Source: Panorpa germanica
Lineage: Eukaryota > Arthropoda > Insecta > Mecoptera > Panorpidae
NCBI GenBank assembly: GCA_963678705.1
Contig: OY783203.1
Location: forward strand, 24,348,535 to 24,412,534
DNA length: 64,000 bases
Reading direction: 5' to 3'
Shown here: piece by piece, positions 36,231-47,935 of the stretch
Numbering within the stretch: position 1 is the stretch's first letter
Layout of the letters: each line of letters starts with the position of its first letter
Position numbers and translations under genes: made by a program
The notes under the pieces: generated by a model
Database searches by the model: none
Seen by the model: the letters and a program-made list of their open reading frames with translations, nothing else
What the model was told of the DNA's origin: nothing

Positions 36231-37658
36231 CGTTTATACGAATCGGGGATTTTTACAAACTGCTTCCCCTAAATGTAAATTTTTAATTATGTTTAAAAAG
36301 TTACAAAATGAAGTTGCTTTCATTTATGACGAAAATCAATAATTTAACTATTTTGGAAGGAATTTCCAAATAATTGGTTTTTTCAAGGCCCTCAAAAGCA
36401 TTTGTTTCAGTGTGCCAAGCCATTTCTGCAGGTTTGGGAACAGGTTGCAGGTGGCTAAATTTGGAGAATATGCTTGATGGGGTAGTAGTGCGTAATTTAC
36501 CCAATTTATCGATTTTTGGTGACTGGATTGCTGCTTTCAATGGCTATTAAACACTATCAATGACGCAGATTGTTCAAAATTTGACAGTACTCTATTAATA
36601 GATAACAGTTGACAGGAACTGCTCGGAAATTCAAAAATTCACTGAATTATCAAATTACCTTCGTATATTATTCATTGAAAGTAAGCACGGCGCGCGGACT
36701 TTCTTTTCTATTCCTATTTTTTCACAAAGACCGTTGCAATGACAACTTTAATAACTCATCAACTAGGCTCTTCAAATGAGTGTCTGCCTTCGTTGAAACT
36801 AACTCAAATTTCTCATAAAAGGAGACTAAAATGTTCAAATTTCGATGCAGACATGATTTGTTTCAAATAAAAATAAAATTGTGTCGCAATAATGGGGCAG
36901 TTCCGTCATCTGTCAATATACTGTCATATAAGACTGATTCTGGCAGATGCGCACACAGAGTTAGGTGACCAAAAGGGGACTTGGTCGCACTGAAGTAACC
37001 AAGATCTGCCATGCAGTTATATGGCATGGTATTGTTGAGTGCAATTCAAAATTAGTCGATAATTTGTAGCGACAAATTTCACGTGATGGAATTACAAAAA
37101 TTATGACGGAGTTAATATTGGTGACTGATACTGGTAGCTCTTCTTTTCTCAAAATCAAAATGTGTGCATGTATTATTCCCCTTACGTTTCATGCATTTGA
37201 CATTTTCCGAATTGTTTGTTAAGGTTTATATGGTATATCCGAAATTATTAGTTTTTCACTTGGATTTTAAAACCAGATGTCACTTGATACCGACGGCTTC
37301 CTCATATGTGTCTATAATTACGTGGGCACATAATCAATTTACTCAGTTTCTAAAACATTTATATTTGGACGGCAATTTATACAATATGACTTATTATTAT
37401 TCTAACTATAGTCAAATTACGAGAGTTCGACGGCGACTCATACTTAAAACAAGTTGAGGGGTATAAACTGCTGATATAACTAAAAGCACTCACTTATTTT
37501 TCTATAATGTATATAGAAACGAATAAGATAAAATTCATTATCGTATAATAGATTTATACCGCTCCTATAATCTCTTTTAAGTATAAGTCGCCGCCGAACT
37601 ATCGTGATTTAGACTATATAAATAATATTTTTTTTCAATACCGTATAATATAATATAC

Positions 37659-37904
37659 TAGTAACGACACAGTGGACGAGAGCATTGATGCTTGATGCTG
37701 TCTGCTGCATCTTAAGGTTTAACCCCGGATTTTCTGGGTTTCGTTGTTATCAACTTATTATGTATATACGTAATCATATGATTTGGCAGGGGTTTAGTTA
37801 ACATCGACACCACAAAAACTGCCGACATATTAGAAGGTTGGCGATAGGATTCAGCATCGGAAATGGGCTGTTAAATGGGTTATTAAATAAATTCAATTCA
37901 AAAA
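37659..37904 (+). mobile_element. tRNA-headed SINE, full-length copy
   Basis: The head ACGACACAGTGGACGAGAGC with GGTTTAACCCC downstream resembles pol III A and B boxes of a tRNA. It is followed by TTTTCTGGGT and by the body shared with 16142-16300 (TGTATATACGTAA, AACTGCCGACA, GGATTCAGCATCGGAAA), ending in an ATTAAATAAATT tail. ATAATATAC repeats at 37650-37658 and 37907-37915 are a plausible target duplication. Confidence 0.62.
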
Positions 37905-38138
37905 TGATAATATACGAGTATGTTTAAATTTTTCTATCTTTGTCAATAACTGTATTGACAATTTTTCTTGAATTTCCGGTGAGTTGGTTTGGAAAATAAG
38001 AGAATCTACACTCCACTACACTATACTACAATCTATACTGCATACGCACTGGACAAACAAGAAACTTATTTGAAATTTAATTTTGAATATTGAAATTAAA
38101 ATAACATAACATTTCTTTCTTGTTTCAGATAAAGTACA

Positions 38139-41100
38139 ATGTCAGGACTACTACAATCTTTAAGAAACAATTATAAGGATATTCAAATAGGGACAGGTGA
38201 GAATATATTGTATTTACTCTTACAGTACTTTGTACCGATAAATGTTATGGGTGCCCACTCATCTATTGCCACTCATGTTCCCTGGTCGAGAAATCCCAAA
38301 GTGAAAACCAATTTTACACAGTTTTGTTTCGTTTGCTTCGTTCTTAGTTCTGTGACTTTACATAATTGTTTATGTTTGTAGGTTAAAAAACAAATAACAA
38401 AATAAATATAAAAACGGAGATTTGAGAAATTTTTCTAAAGGAATATTATTAAATTTTTTTTTTAAATTATTACCTATCTAAATACTACCTATCTAATACT
38501 ACACCTAAGTATAGGTATACTTATCTAGTGGCTTACATTTCTATAATTACACGGTGTTGTAGATATTGCTCCAATGAACAATTCTACATGATTAGATTAC
38601 TAGGTCCGAAGGTTTAGTCCTGCGTAGTCTTTGAACATCACAAGAAATACTAATAATAATATTACAGTAAACTACAGCAAGTGTAGCAGATATGTTTAAA
38701 GCAGCATATAGGTTAATACGAGTATTTACGGGCTTTAAAAGGTTTTCTTGCTTGGTCATGGTCATACCCGCGAAACACATGTATTATTATATACATGTAA
38801 CATTTTACTTATAGAAAACTAAATTTTTCCTTGAGCCTTTAATTATTAAAAAGGTCTTTAATTCAAACAAGGGATATTTACGATTCCATTAATCCGAAAA
38901 AAAAAAATTTTTTTATTATTTATTTTTTAGTGCATCAACTTTAAATAGTTATTAGCACTTTCAAACAATATATACATTTATTTTTACATTACATATTTCC
39001 TTAATAAACTATACTTATACTTTATTTTCACTTTACATTTTTATTCCTACAATTACTATAATTTCTTTAATAACTTCAATAATCATTTTTCCTTATATGG
39101 GTTCATTAGTTCTTATTTAAACAACAATTGCACTACGATATGACATAGAAATCGCCGCCACTGCGATATGTCTTTATTGCATTTCTCGCTTCTTCGAATT
39201 TCTTCCGTTGAAGGTATTTTCCATATGTCTTCCAATTGTTTACTGTATTTAATAATACCTATTTCTTTTTGTAAAAATACCCAGAAAATATAACTCTGGT
39301 CCGGGGATCGAACCCGAAAACGCAGCAGTATAACGTCAAGCATCAATGCTCTCGGCTATTGTGTCGTCAAGATCATTTTATGATTCTTTATAGGAATAAA
39401 ATAGGTCATAGGGAATGCTTTTTACGAAAACCTTTCCTTAAGTTTTACAAACCATTACGTGTAATACTCGTACATGTGTTTTATCTTTATCGTAACTATT
39501 TGTTTAGATACATATTTATTATCCATAATTAACTCATACTTATCATTACACTGATTTTAAGTTCAGTTTTTTTATTGGCTCTAATTACTCAGGAATGTAA
39601 TCGATCAGTTTTAAGTTTAGAACGTAGAATAATATTTAAAGCATTAACAACCTAGTATTAATGACAAATTGTTCATTTATTTTCCAGTTTGTAATTGAAT
39701 TCTCCAACTGACCTTTATCTTGCAATTAGTAGCCCATTATTCAACGCCTAGTTTTCTAACGCAATAAAATTTTAATTTACTCTAATTTAAAAGATATAAA
39801 ACTATCGGACAATTGTTATACTTTCTATTTCTACTCTTCTTATAATCTGTTAATCAGTTAAGTAATTAAAAATATAATTTTGTTTGTAAATGTATAATTT
39901 ATACTTACTTCGTTCTATTAACTAATCGTACAAGTAATAACCTCATTGAATGTCGAACTCAACGAAGCCATTAAACTACCGAAATGGAAGTCTTCCATCT
40001 AACGGCCGTAAAGATCAACATAATTGATCCGAACCGACACTCTCTCAAATGGGCTTGTGTCCTCATTTTTTAGTGGTCGATTTTTCAATTGTTGATTGGA
40101 ATTGATGTTAATAAATGTGTATTGGCTTGTCTAATTTATTAAATATCTAAATATTGATGGAGATATAGCAATTAAAAGTTTGAATTGTAGTTTTAGCGCT
40201 AGAAATAGTCGGCCATATTTGTACGACGTGAAATGCATTTTAACGTCAGTTATTTATTGAGTAGGTCAGTGCTGTGGTAATGTTCTGTAGCTGTTGGTAG
40301 TCAAATAATCAAGTCAAATCAAAGAATAATAAGTTTTTATTTTATTTAACCCTGCTAAGGCAGACATAATATAGCAATTTGAGTGTTCATTGAAATAGCA
40401 GTAAATAATATTTGATATTTTGATATATAAATACATATAGCAGAGATTTATGAGCTGTAAGGTTGGTAACCTTACACAAGGATTGTGATGTCACATGCAC
40501 GTGGAATGTGTACAACGTTGAATCCCTTTAATTATTAAAAAGACAAAATGACTTTTTTAATTGTTAATATCTCTTAACATATAAGGAGTTATTAAAAAAT
40601 AATTAACCATTTGAGGTTCTAGTAGCCCACTTTATCAATATATAGTACACTTTTATAGAAATTAAGACATAGGACACAAGCCTATTGGATAAGAATAAGT
40701 TTGTTTTCTTCATTTTTCACTCAATGTACTACATTACAATACGTACAATTTTATGTACAATAACTACCTATATTAAATATTGACCTAGATAACAGATAGT
40801 CCAGTGACTGCACCTACACCTTTTTAGGATTAGGATCTATATGTAATTTTTTGTTTAAAACATGCCCTTTAAGGAGACAGCTGCTCTTTAACAGAAAACA
40901 GAAGAGTTTTGACAGAAAACAGATGCACAATACTTTTTAAATATAAAAAAATTGGAAATTTTTCTTAAAAACATTTCAAAAATTAACTGTTTAACAATCC
41001 AGACTTAAAAAGATACATTTTTTAAACAGCCTGACTTGCGTGGTGTATTTTCAAGGCGTTCTTTAAAATCGAAATATTGTATTTGTAATGAGTACCTTAT

Positions 41101-44100
41101 TGAAGGCGTATGTATCTTTATTTTAAAATGATTACAATGAATAATTACATACGTATTATAACTTGTAAGTACCATGCAAAGCACTACTATTACACTTAAT
41201 ATACCGCAAATATGTTATCAGCTGAAAGTCTTACATTAGAAGCGATACAGTTCACGTTGCGAACCATGTAAGACATGGTTTTACATTTATTTACATTTTC
41301 TTATTTAATCAACTTTATTTAATAATTAATTTTATGTAATATGGATCAACATTTATTAAAAATCATTTCATTGTAGGGCGTCATGTCAGTTCTCTGTTAT
41401 ACTGCAGCCTACATTTCATACTGTTAATATACTCGTATATACATACTACACTATATTTACATACTATACTACTATACTATACTACACACTATATTCTATA
41501 AATTCATACTGTAATGTGGGTAAAAATATACGGAACACATAAATTATAATTGTAAATAGCTATATCTCCGTCAACTTCAGGGTATCTAAAAAATATAGAA
41601 ATACTAGAGTTTAACGCTGTCGCAAGCGACGACTGTCTTTTATGTGTGAATTGAATTTCATTTCAAATTTTCATTCCATTTTTAAATTGAAATATTTAAG
41701 TCGTTCTATATTAATATATATTAATATAAATATTAACAACAAATAATTTTTCATATAAACTAACTAAAAAAAATTATTTTTTTCAACAAAATATAAAATA
41801 TTTTTAATTTATTCGTTCTTTGACCCACTTTTTTTTCAAAATTTGGCTCATATAGAAAATTTCAACTTTCTAGCACAATTTTTACTCTCGGCAAAACCTG
41901 CCCCCGTGCCCCCAAATAAAATTTTTGAGATATGATATTCAATTATTACACAATCAAAATTTGAGCTTTCTCCAATGTTTCTTACTAGACCCGCTAATTT
42001 TCTCAGCATCCCTTTTATAAAATTTGGAATTTCTAAATTTTGAAATATGTCAAAATTTCAACTTTCTATCTTTTACGAATTAAAAGTTATACAGGAAAAA
42101 AGGATTATTACTCGTATTTTTCAGTTTTTCCAAAATTACGGGTTTCCAAGAAATTCAGGGGAAAATCCGAAGACGGCAAAAGTCTTAGAATGTTTCTCTA
42201 CGCAATAGGAAATTTTCAGAAACATCCTCGGACCCGTTTTCGTTTTACCATACGAATTTCAGCCACATATAAGAATATAAACATTTACTTGGGACATTAT
42301 AATATATGATATAAAAAAACAGTAACCATATATTAGCATGTCTGCCAATAAAAAATCAAAAGATCTGACTGCATTTTAATGACGTCATTAGATTCGCTCA
42401 CACTAAGCTCACAATGACCTATCTGAAGAATTGGGAATAAGCTTAATAAAATTAATTTTAATTCATATTTAACTCTCATTTATACACTTTACCTCATACC
42501 AAAACCTAACTTAATATATAAACAATGTTCATTATATTTATTTTGTGCGCAAAAGAATATATTTATTTTATGAAAAATTTATTTTGTTCGTAGATATAGC
42601 TTTTGCTACATAGCTATTTAATCAAGTATCGCAATCCTTTTTTTTTCAACGATCTTGGGTATATGCTTGCAACGCTCGCAAGCAAGTGCACCGGAAAAAT
42701 TTGCGGTCATGAGCGTGATTGTTGTGAACGCTTAGTGGAACGTACCCTATAAGAAAATATTTCACAACCGAATTATGTATTAGTACATAAGTAATGTCTA
42801 TCATATGGCAACACTAACACAAAACACATGTAGCGACACTCTATGATGGTGAGGCAAATTACTCCACCATCCTTTTGATCTATTGCACCTGGAAACGCAA
42901 ATCACATTACCAGTGGCGTACCAAGAGTGATGGGGACTATCACAATTATCCTAATTCATGGCATATACCCTGTTCTAAAACTACTACCATTGATCACTAC
43001 GGATTATTAACCATGAAATTATTTATTTCAGATCCTGAAGTCGACCAATGGCTTTTCATGCAGAGCCCGGTTCCCGTATTGACAATTTTAGCTGCTTATT
43101 TATATTTTGTATTGAAACTTGGACCACAGTGGATGGAAAAACGTAAACCATTTGAAATTAAAAATCTTTTAATTGGATACAATGCATATCAAGTAGTATT
43201 CTCAGTTTGGCTGTGTGCACAAGTAAGATATACGAAAACTTTCTTATTCTATATGCTATATATTTTACTTTCGTAGTTTACATGAATCTATTTGTTAATT
43301 AATTTTATTTTATTTAAATGTCACTTTTATAATGGTATATAACTGTAAATAATACTTCAAATAATGTTAAAATTTAATGTGGAAAACCTAGCATACTTTT
43401 ATGTTAAATAAATAAAATAAAATTTAACATCAATTTTATAATTTTATGTATATATCACGTAATATTTTATATAAAAAGTATAACATTTTTTATATAGAAT
43501 ATGCAGAAAATGTACATAACTTTTTTAGCTGTGAAGTTAAGAAAGGTTTTAATCCCGATTTAATACTGAAATAGACAGTGTAATGATTAAAAGTATTTAA
43601 CATTTTTTTTCTTTTTAGGCGTTCCGGGTAGAATCCGCATTTACATATATATTTAAATATGGATGTTCGCCTATAGAAAAGGACAGTGACTTCTCACTAG
43701 CCGTAAGTATTTACTTAACTTAAATACCAATTGTAAAGTTAATATTGTAGCTGTTAAAATAGTTGCCTGGCAATCAGGCGCAATATCCTATCAACACTAT
43801 GCTAGGGTTTAATACGAGTAAATATTTGTAAAAGACAATCAATTTCTTAAGCACATATATATGAAACCCCCACACAACAAAAAACTAACATCAGGGCTTT
43901 TTAGTGGTCCATAAAGTAAATTAAAAGTAATTAAATAAATTAGTAAATTAAGTGGTCCATAAAGTGTGACAAGAGGGAGAAGGTGGAGCACATCTGATCA
44001 AAAATTAGAATTAAAAAATTTAAATTTTAAATTAAAAAAATTTTTTTTTACTATGTAATGCCGGTTTTACTCCGGAGAGACAAAACAATAAAACACAAAC

Positions 44101-46405
44101 AAAAACTGTTTCTAAACAAAAACATTAATGTTTACACCAAAGAGACATTTTTGTCTTTAAAACTTGTTTTAATAAGCAAAACACATTCCCATATGGAGTT
44201 GGTAAGATCAAAGGAAAACACGTTTGTTGTTGTTTTTTAGTCTGCTTGGTTTGAACACGCAGTTTTGTTTTTTGCGAACATTTGCGCGTGTCAATTGTTG
44301 TTTATCATTTGGCTAGCAACTAGTTCCAAGAGCAGTTATAAATAAGTGCAGAATACAGTGGAGAAAAGATAAGCCCAGCAATTTAATAGAAATGTATCGC
44401 CAACACAATAGTTTGTGGGATACTACATTTTTATGGAACACACAAAAAAAACATTAGAAACAAAACCAGGCTGTTCAATGTGAACAGTCAGCTTTCGAAA
44501 AACAGAACTGTTTTAAAATAAAACAAAACATGTTTTTCAAAACTGTCTCTATGGTGTAAAACCGGCATAACATCACAGCAGTTTGCAATATGACGTGCAA
44601 GAAACCACAAGCTCTATCGAGGATATAGATAAGCCTAGATAAAATCTTATTAGAAGCGATCGGACTTTGATAGGTATTGTAATACAAAAAAAATATATAT
44701 GAAGGATTACAGTGCGAAATGCAATCCACAGTGTCATTGCTAGCGTATTTATCATATACGCGTCATATGCAGGAAAGAGGTTAAAAGGTTTAATTATTAT
44801 CTCATTAAATTCATAAGCAAGGTATGAAACTCAAAGGTCACGTTTAATGAAATTCATTTATTGTTATATAATGAGGCATACATAATTCGCCATTGTATTT
44901 AAATAGTATTGTTTTATCATTTTTTATTTAGAATATATTAAATCATTTATTAGCGGAACCTCAATGCGAATAATAATTTTGAATTCATTTATTGTATATA
45001 ACAACAATAACAAAATTTACCATATGTACTTTTAATTTTAGTTATCAAGAGGGGCATGGTGGTATTTCTTTTCGAAGCTCGTCGAACTTTTGGACACCGT
45101 ATTCTTTGTGCTCCGGAAGAAACAATCTCAGGTTACTTTTCTTCATGTTTACCACCACTCCGTTACCGCCCTCTTTTCCTGGGGCTACCTGAAATACTTG
45201 CCAGGTATTTGTCAAAATATTTTTAGCAATTATTAATGATTTTGCTATTCTGTCACAAAATCTGACGTTTGTATTTTTGCAGGAGAACAAGGTGTTATAA
45301 TTGGATTTCTAAACTCGTTTGTGCACATCGTGATGTACTTCTACTACATGGTGGCCGCGATGGGGCCCAAATACCAAAAGTATATTTGGTGGAAGAAGTA
45401 CATGACCTGGATCCAACTGGTAAGTTAAACAAATATACAAACTATAATTTGCAGTGAAGACCAATACACCGTTTATGTAATATTTATGTAATGTTTGTAA
45501 GTAACTATAATATAAATGCTCCTTAAATGTGTTTAGTGGTTGACGGGAAACTACATTCGCAATACAATGAACGAAGAGAGTTCGAATGTTTTACTAATTA
45601 TACTAGTAAAAGTGCAATTGTTATGTTCCTAATAATGAAAATACATATTTTGCAATAGAGTAAATAATGATTGTTTACACTTTTTAATAAGATTATGTTT
45701 TTATGTACTTAATCCAATGATCTTATATATCTATATATTTTTAATGGATGAGAAGAATTTTTAAAGAAACACTTTTCGCAAACAAATGTATTATGCAGCA
45801 CGAATTGACCGTTTCAAAGCTATATAATCTTATTCCGATCTGTTATAGGTATTGCATATGTGAAATTTGAAGGGGTCATAATATATATATATATTTGAAA
45901 AAGTGTATATATCTTGCGTTTCATTAGCAAAGTAACACACGGAAATTTTAAATACGTAAATAATAATAGATAACAATGTTTAATGGTGGAAAATTATTGA
46001 CACGTTATGTCAAATAGCAAGATTTGCATTTAGATTAACGGCATTCATAACCGTACTTATGTTATATTGCCGCTATTAAAAAATTTATTAAATAAATTTT
46101 AATTAAATTAGAGTTGGTAATGAAAACGCATTTTAAATTTTCAGACACAGTTCTGCCTTATGCTAACCTACTTGATCTACATCATCGCAATGGACTGCAA
46201 GCTTCCAAGAACCCTAACATTCTTCTTCGTTGGAAACGTAATAATCTTCTTGTACCTCTTTAGCGATTTCTACCGTAAGGCTTACAAGAAACCAATAGCC
46301 AATAAATTAAACCAAAATGGAAGCAGCCGTATCCTGGAAAATAAACTTGGAGAATTATATTTCCAGAAGTCAGATATTAGATCACAAGATATCAAAGCTG
46401 AATAA
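38139..46405 (+). CDS. ELOVL very-long-chain fatty acid elongase copy 2 (complete, 297 aa, 6 coding exons)
   Basis: ELO-family enzyme of the ER membrane; it catalyses the rate-limiting condensation of malonyl-CoA with long-chain acyl-CoA. Coding exons: 38139-38196, 43032-43222, 43619-43702, 45042-45204, 45283-45419, 46145-46405. All introns are GT-AG and the frame is continuous over 894 nt. The protein starts MSGLLQSLRNNYKDIQ with ACA before the ATG. Family motifs are in order: MEKRKPF after the first helix, KLVELLDT (residues 123-130), the histidine box HVYHH (146-150), N-x-x-x-H-x-x-M-Y-x-Y-Y (176-187), T-x-x-Q-x-x-Q (207-213), and FSDFYRKAYKK before a 35-residue polar tail ending QDIKAE. 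Length is normal and all key residues are present, so it should be active. Substrate length cannot be read from sequence. The 78-bp fifth intron is absent from copy 3. Confidence 0.95.
38460..38642 (-). mobile_element. jockey-like LINE, 3'-end copy (uninterrupted)
   Basis: Minus-strand tail of the same LINE as at 2472-4740. It encodes DVQRLRRTKPSDLVI and a stop, then a 3' UTR (blocks AAGTATAGGTATACTTATCT and CACGGTGT in plus orientation), ending at a T run (38453-38462). It is 5'-truncated at about 38642. It lacks the CAG-flanked insertion and so serves as the empty site. Confidence 0.78.
38930..39060. repeat. dispersed repeat also present near 48635-48715
   Basis: GCATCAACTTTAAATAGTTATTAGCACTTTCAAAC resembles TTCATCAACTTTTGATAGTTATTAGCACTTAAAAAC at about 48637; the adjacent ATTT/TTAC-rich sequence is also similar. 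Identity of the element unknown. Confidence 0.45.
39098..39372 (-). mobile_element. tRNA-derived SINE, second body type
   Basis: The minus strand reads ACGACACAATAGCCGAGAGC (A-box-like TAGCCGAGAGC) and then CGGGTTCGATCCCCGG, a near-perfect B box. It continues TTTTCTGGGTATTTTTAC and a body (GAAGAAATTCGAAGAAGCGA, TATCGCAGTGGCGGCGA) not found in the 37659 copy. It is not a functional tRNA gene: there is no acceptor stem pairing or 3' end. The 77-aa minus reading across it is incidental. Confidence 0.7.
40048..40686 (+). mobile_element. GGGCTTGTGTCC MITE family, copy C (intron 2)
   Basis: TIRs AATGGGCTTGTGTCCT and, in reverse, AATAGGCTTGTGTCCT. Same orientation as copy A and similar over the full length. 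A few small indels separate the copies. Confidence 0.85.
40687..43031. other. rest of intron 2, nothing firmly identified
   Basis: AT-rich. The segment 41800-42310 has repeated phrases such as AAATTTCAACTTTCTA and may be a fragment of an unidentified repeat. The 89-aa reading at 42040 and the part of the 133-aa reading before 43032 are not coding. Confidence 0.4.
44056..44570. mobile_element. 515-bp MITE in intron 4 of elongase copy 2
   Basis: Inverted ends TAATGCCGGTTTTAC (44056-44070) and, in reverse, TTATGCCGGTTTTAC (44556-44570), followed by AGAGACA-type inner blocks in both arms. Interior rich in AAACA/TGTTT. No reading frame of note. Target duplication not certain. Confidence 0.72.
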
Positions 46406-46710
46406 TTTTTACATTTTTAATTATTATTTCTTAAATATAAATGCTATTGTAATATTATTATTTATTTGTACTAAAGAAAGATAATTTTGAAGGTACAGTC
46501 TATTCAAAAAGCCATTTACATATGTTTATATTACAATTAATCGAATTGTAATGATTAGCACAGTAACTTTTATTTATTTTAAAAGCTTTTAAATTATAAT
46601 TAAAATATTTTAGTTCTAATTGTATTTTAAATTATTTATACGATTTATTTAATACGTAATCTATGCAATACCGTATCGACTAATGCATAATAAACTATAA
46701 AGCAACTATC
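46406..46710 (+). promoter_or_regulatory. 3' UTR and candidate poly(A) signal of elongase copy 2
   Basis: AT-rich sequence after the stop. The first clear AATAAA is at 46689-46694, giving a UTR of about 300 nt. Confidence 0.4.
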
Positions 46711-47804
46711 AGTTACAAAAACAGATGAACTTAAGTAATAATTAACACATATTTTTAGATAATAAGAAATACAATCTTTGAAATTGTACAAGGTAACCAA
46801 AAGTGTGTGTACCCGATACCCGATATGCGGTATCTGGTACTAATCATAAGCATTGCAACAGGTTCGTCTAGTTTGTATATTTATTTTGAATACGTATTTA
46901 TATAAATCATAGTTCATGGAAACAATGGATAAATGTAGATATAACTAAATTTTCTGTTTTCATGACATAGAAAGTTTCATTGTTGTCCAATACATAGTAT
47001 TGAGCATTTTATATTTTTAAATATAGATTATAAATAAAGATAATTTGTAAAAATTAAGAAAGAATATTAAAATTATATAAGTTATTTGGTAAAGCTAGAG
47101 TATTTTATTATCCTCTCTTTTAGCGTTTTGTCTCGTTTCTATTCGTTATCTCTACCCATTCTACGAAATTTTAGGGAGGGGAGGCGGTGAGCTACAATTT
47201 TCAAAAAATCGATTTTTTTTATATTTCGAAAGTATAGTATTTTAAGAATATACGGTTAAGTTTTTGTAATGATATTGACAATATTTTTGCTTCTACAGCC
47301 GTTTTAGCATATCAATATTCATATAACCATATCATATACCATATAGCAATATTCATACATAAAACTTTAATCTCATTGATTTCAAGACTACCTTTTCGCC
47401 ATGATGTAGAAATAAAACCCATTCAATCATCTAAAATTTTAATATAATCACTATATAATAACTGTAATCATTTTTTTATTTCAAATGTTTTGTATTTTTT
47501 CCATTAAATAACTGGTAAAAAACCCAGTTTTCAGAACATCAAATTCAAAAGCGCGCCATTTTGTCAATTTTCATTTTTTTTCTTCTCTAGTCCCGACCAT
47601 AATTCTACTCATACTAATTAATAATTTTCTTGATTTTTAATTTTTAGATAAATAGAAGAGCCATAATCGGCAACATCGTCCAGGCCCAATTTTTTGACAG
47701 GGTCAACTTCAGCGCTATTTTTAAAATAATTACAAATATTTTACATTTCCAAAAAGATTTTTTTGTATGTAGAATAAGTGTAAAAATATATAATATATAT
47801 AACT
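46711..47804. other. gene-free intergenic stretch
   Basis: No exon or repeat boundary recognised. Confidence 0.5.
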
Positions 47805-47935
47805 GTACTATATATTGATAAAGTAAGCTTTTAGGACCTCAAATAATCAATTAGTTCAATTCGGAAGTCGGATTATTATATGAGATATTAACATTTAAAA
47901 TAATGTAATCACTAAAGGGAACAAAGTTAACATCA
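47805..47935 (-). repeat. fragment of the GGGCTTGTGTCC MITE family
   Basis: ACTGTACTATATATTGATAA, then GGACCTCAAATAATCAATTA and GAGATATTAACATTTAAAAT match the inverted 3' part of copies A-C. The termini are lost. Confidence 0.5.

Larger units (their letters stand above)
25882..38128 (+). other. predicted first intron of elongase copy 2 (12.2 kb)
   Basis: Begins GTATGT and ends TTTCAG. It is filled with AT-rich DNA and several mobile elements (26429-27114, 29665-29935, 31185-31275, 32219-32858, 34259-34873, 36003-36230, 37659-37904). No other convincing exon on either strand. Confidence 0.45.

Noticed and set aside
36301..36540. 79-aa minus reading beside the mariner tail
   Set aside because: Does not align with mariner catalytic motifs (no HDNA or PPYSPDLAP box).
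39297..39372. Possible tRNA gene on the minus strand
   Set aside because: B box is excellent but there is no acceptor stem pairing or proper 3' end, and the sequence runs into a SINE body.
42040..42309. 89-aa plus reading in intron 2
   Set aside because: Basic and aromatic-rich but without any motif; lies in repeat-like AT-rich sequence.
45045..45290. 81-aa minus reading opposite elongase copy 2
   Set aside because: Mirror image of the histidine-box exon; the plus strand carries the ELO motifs and splice sites.
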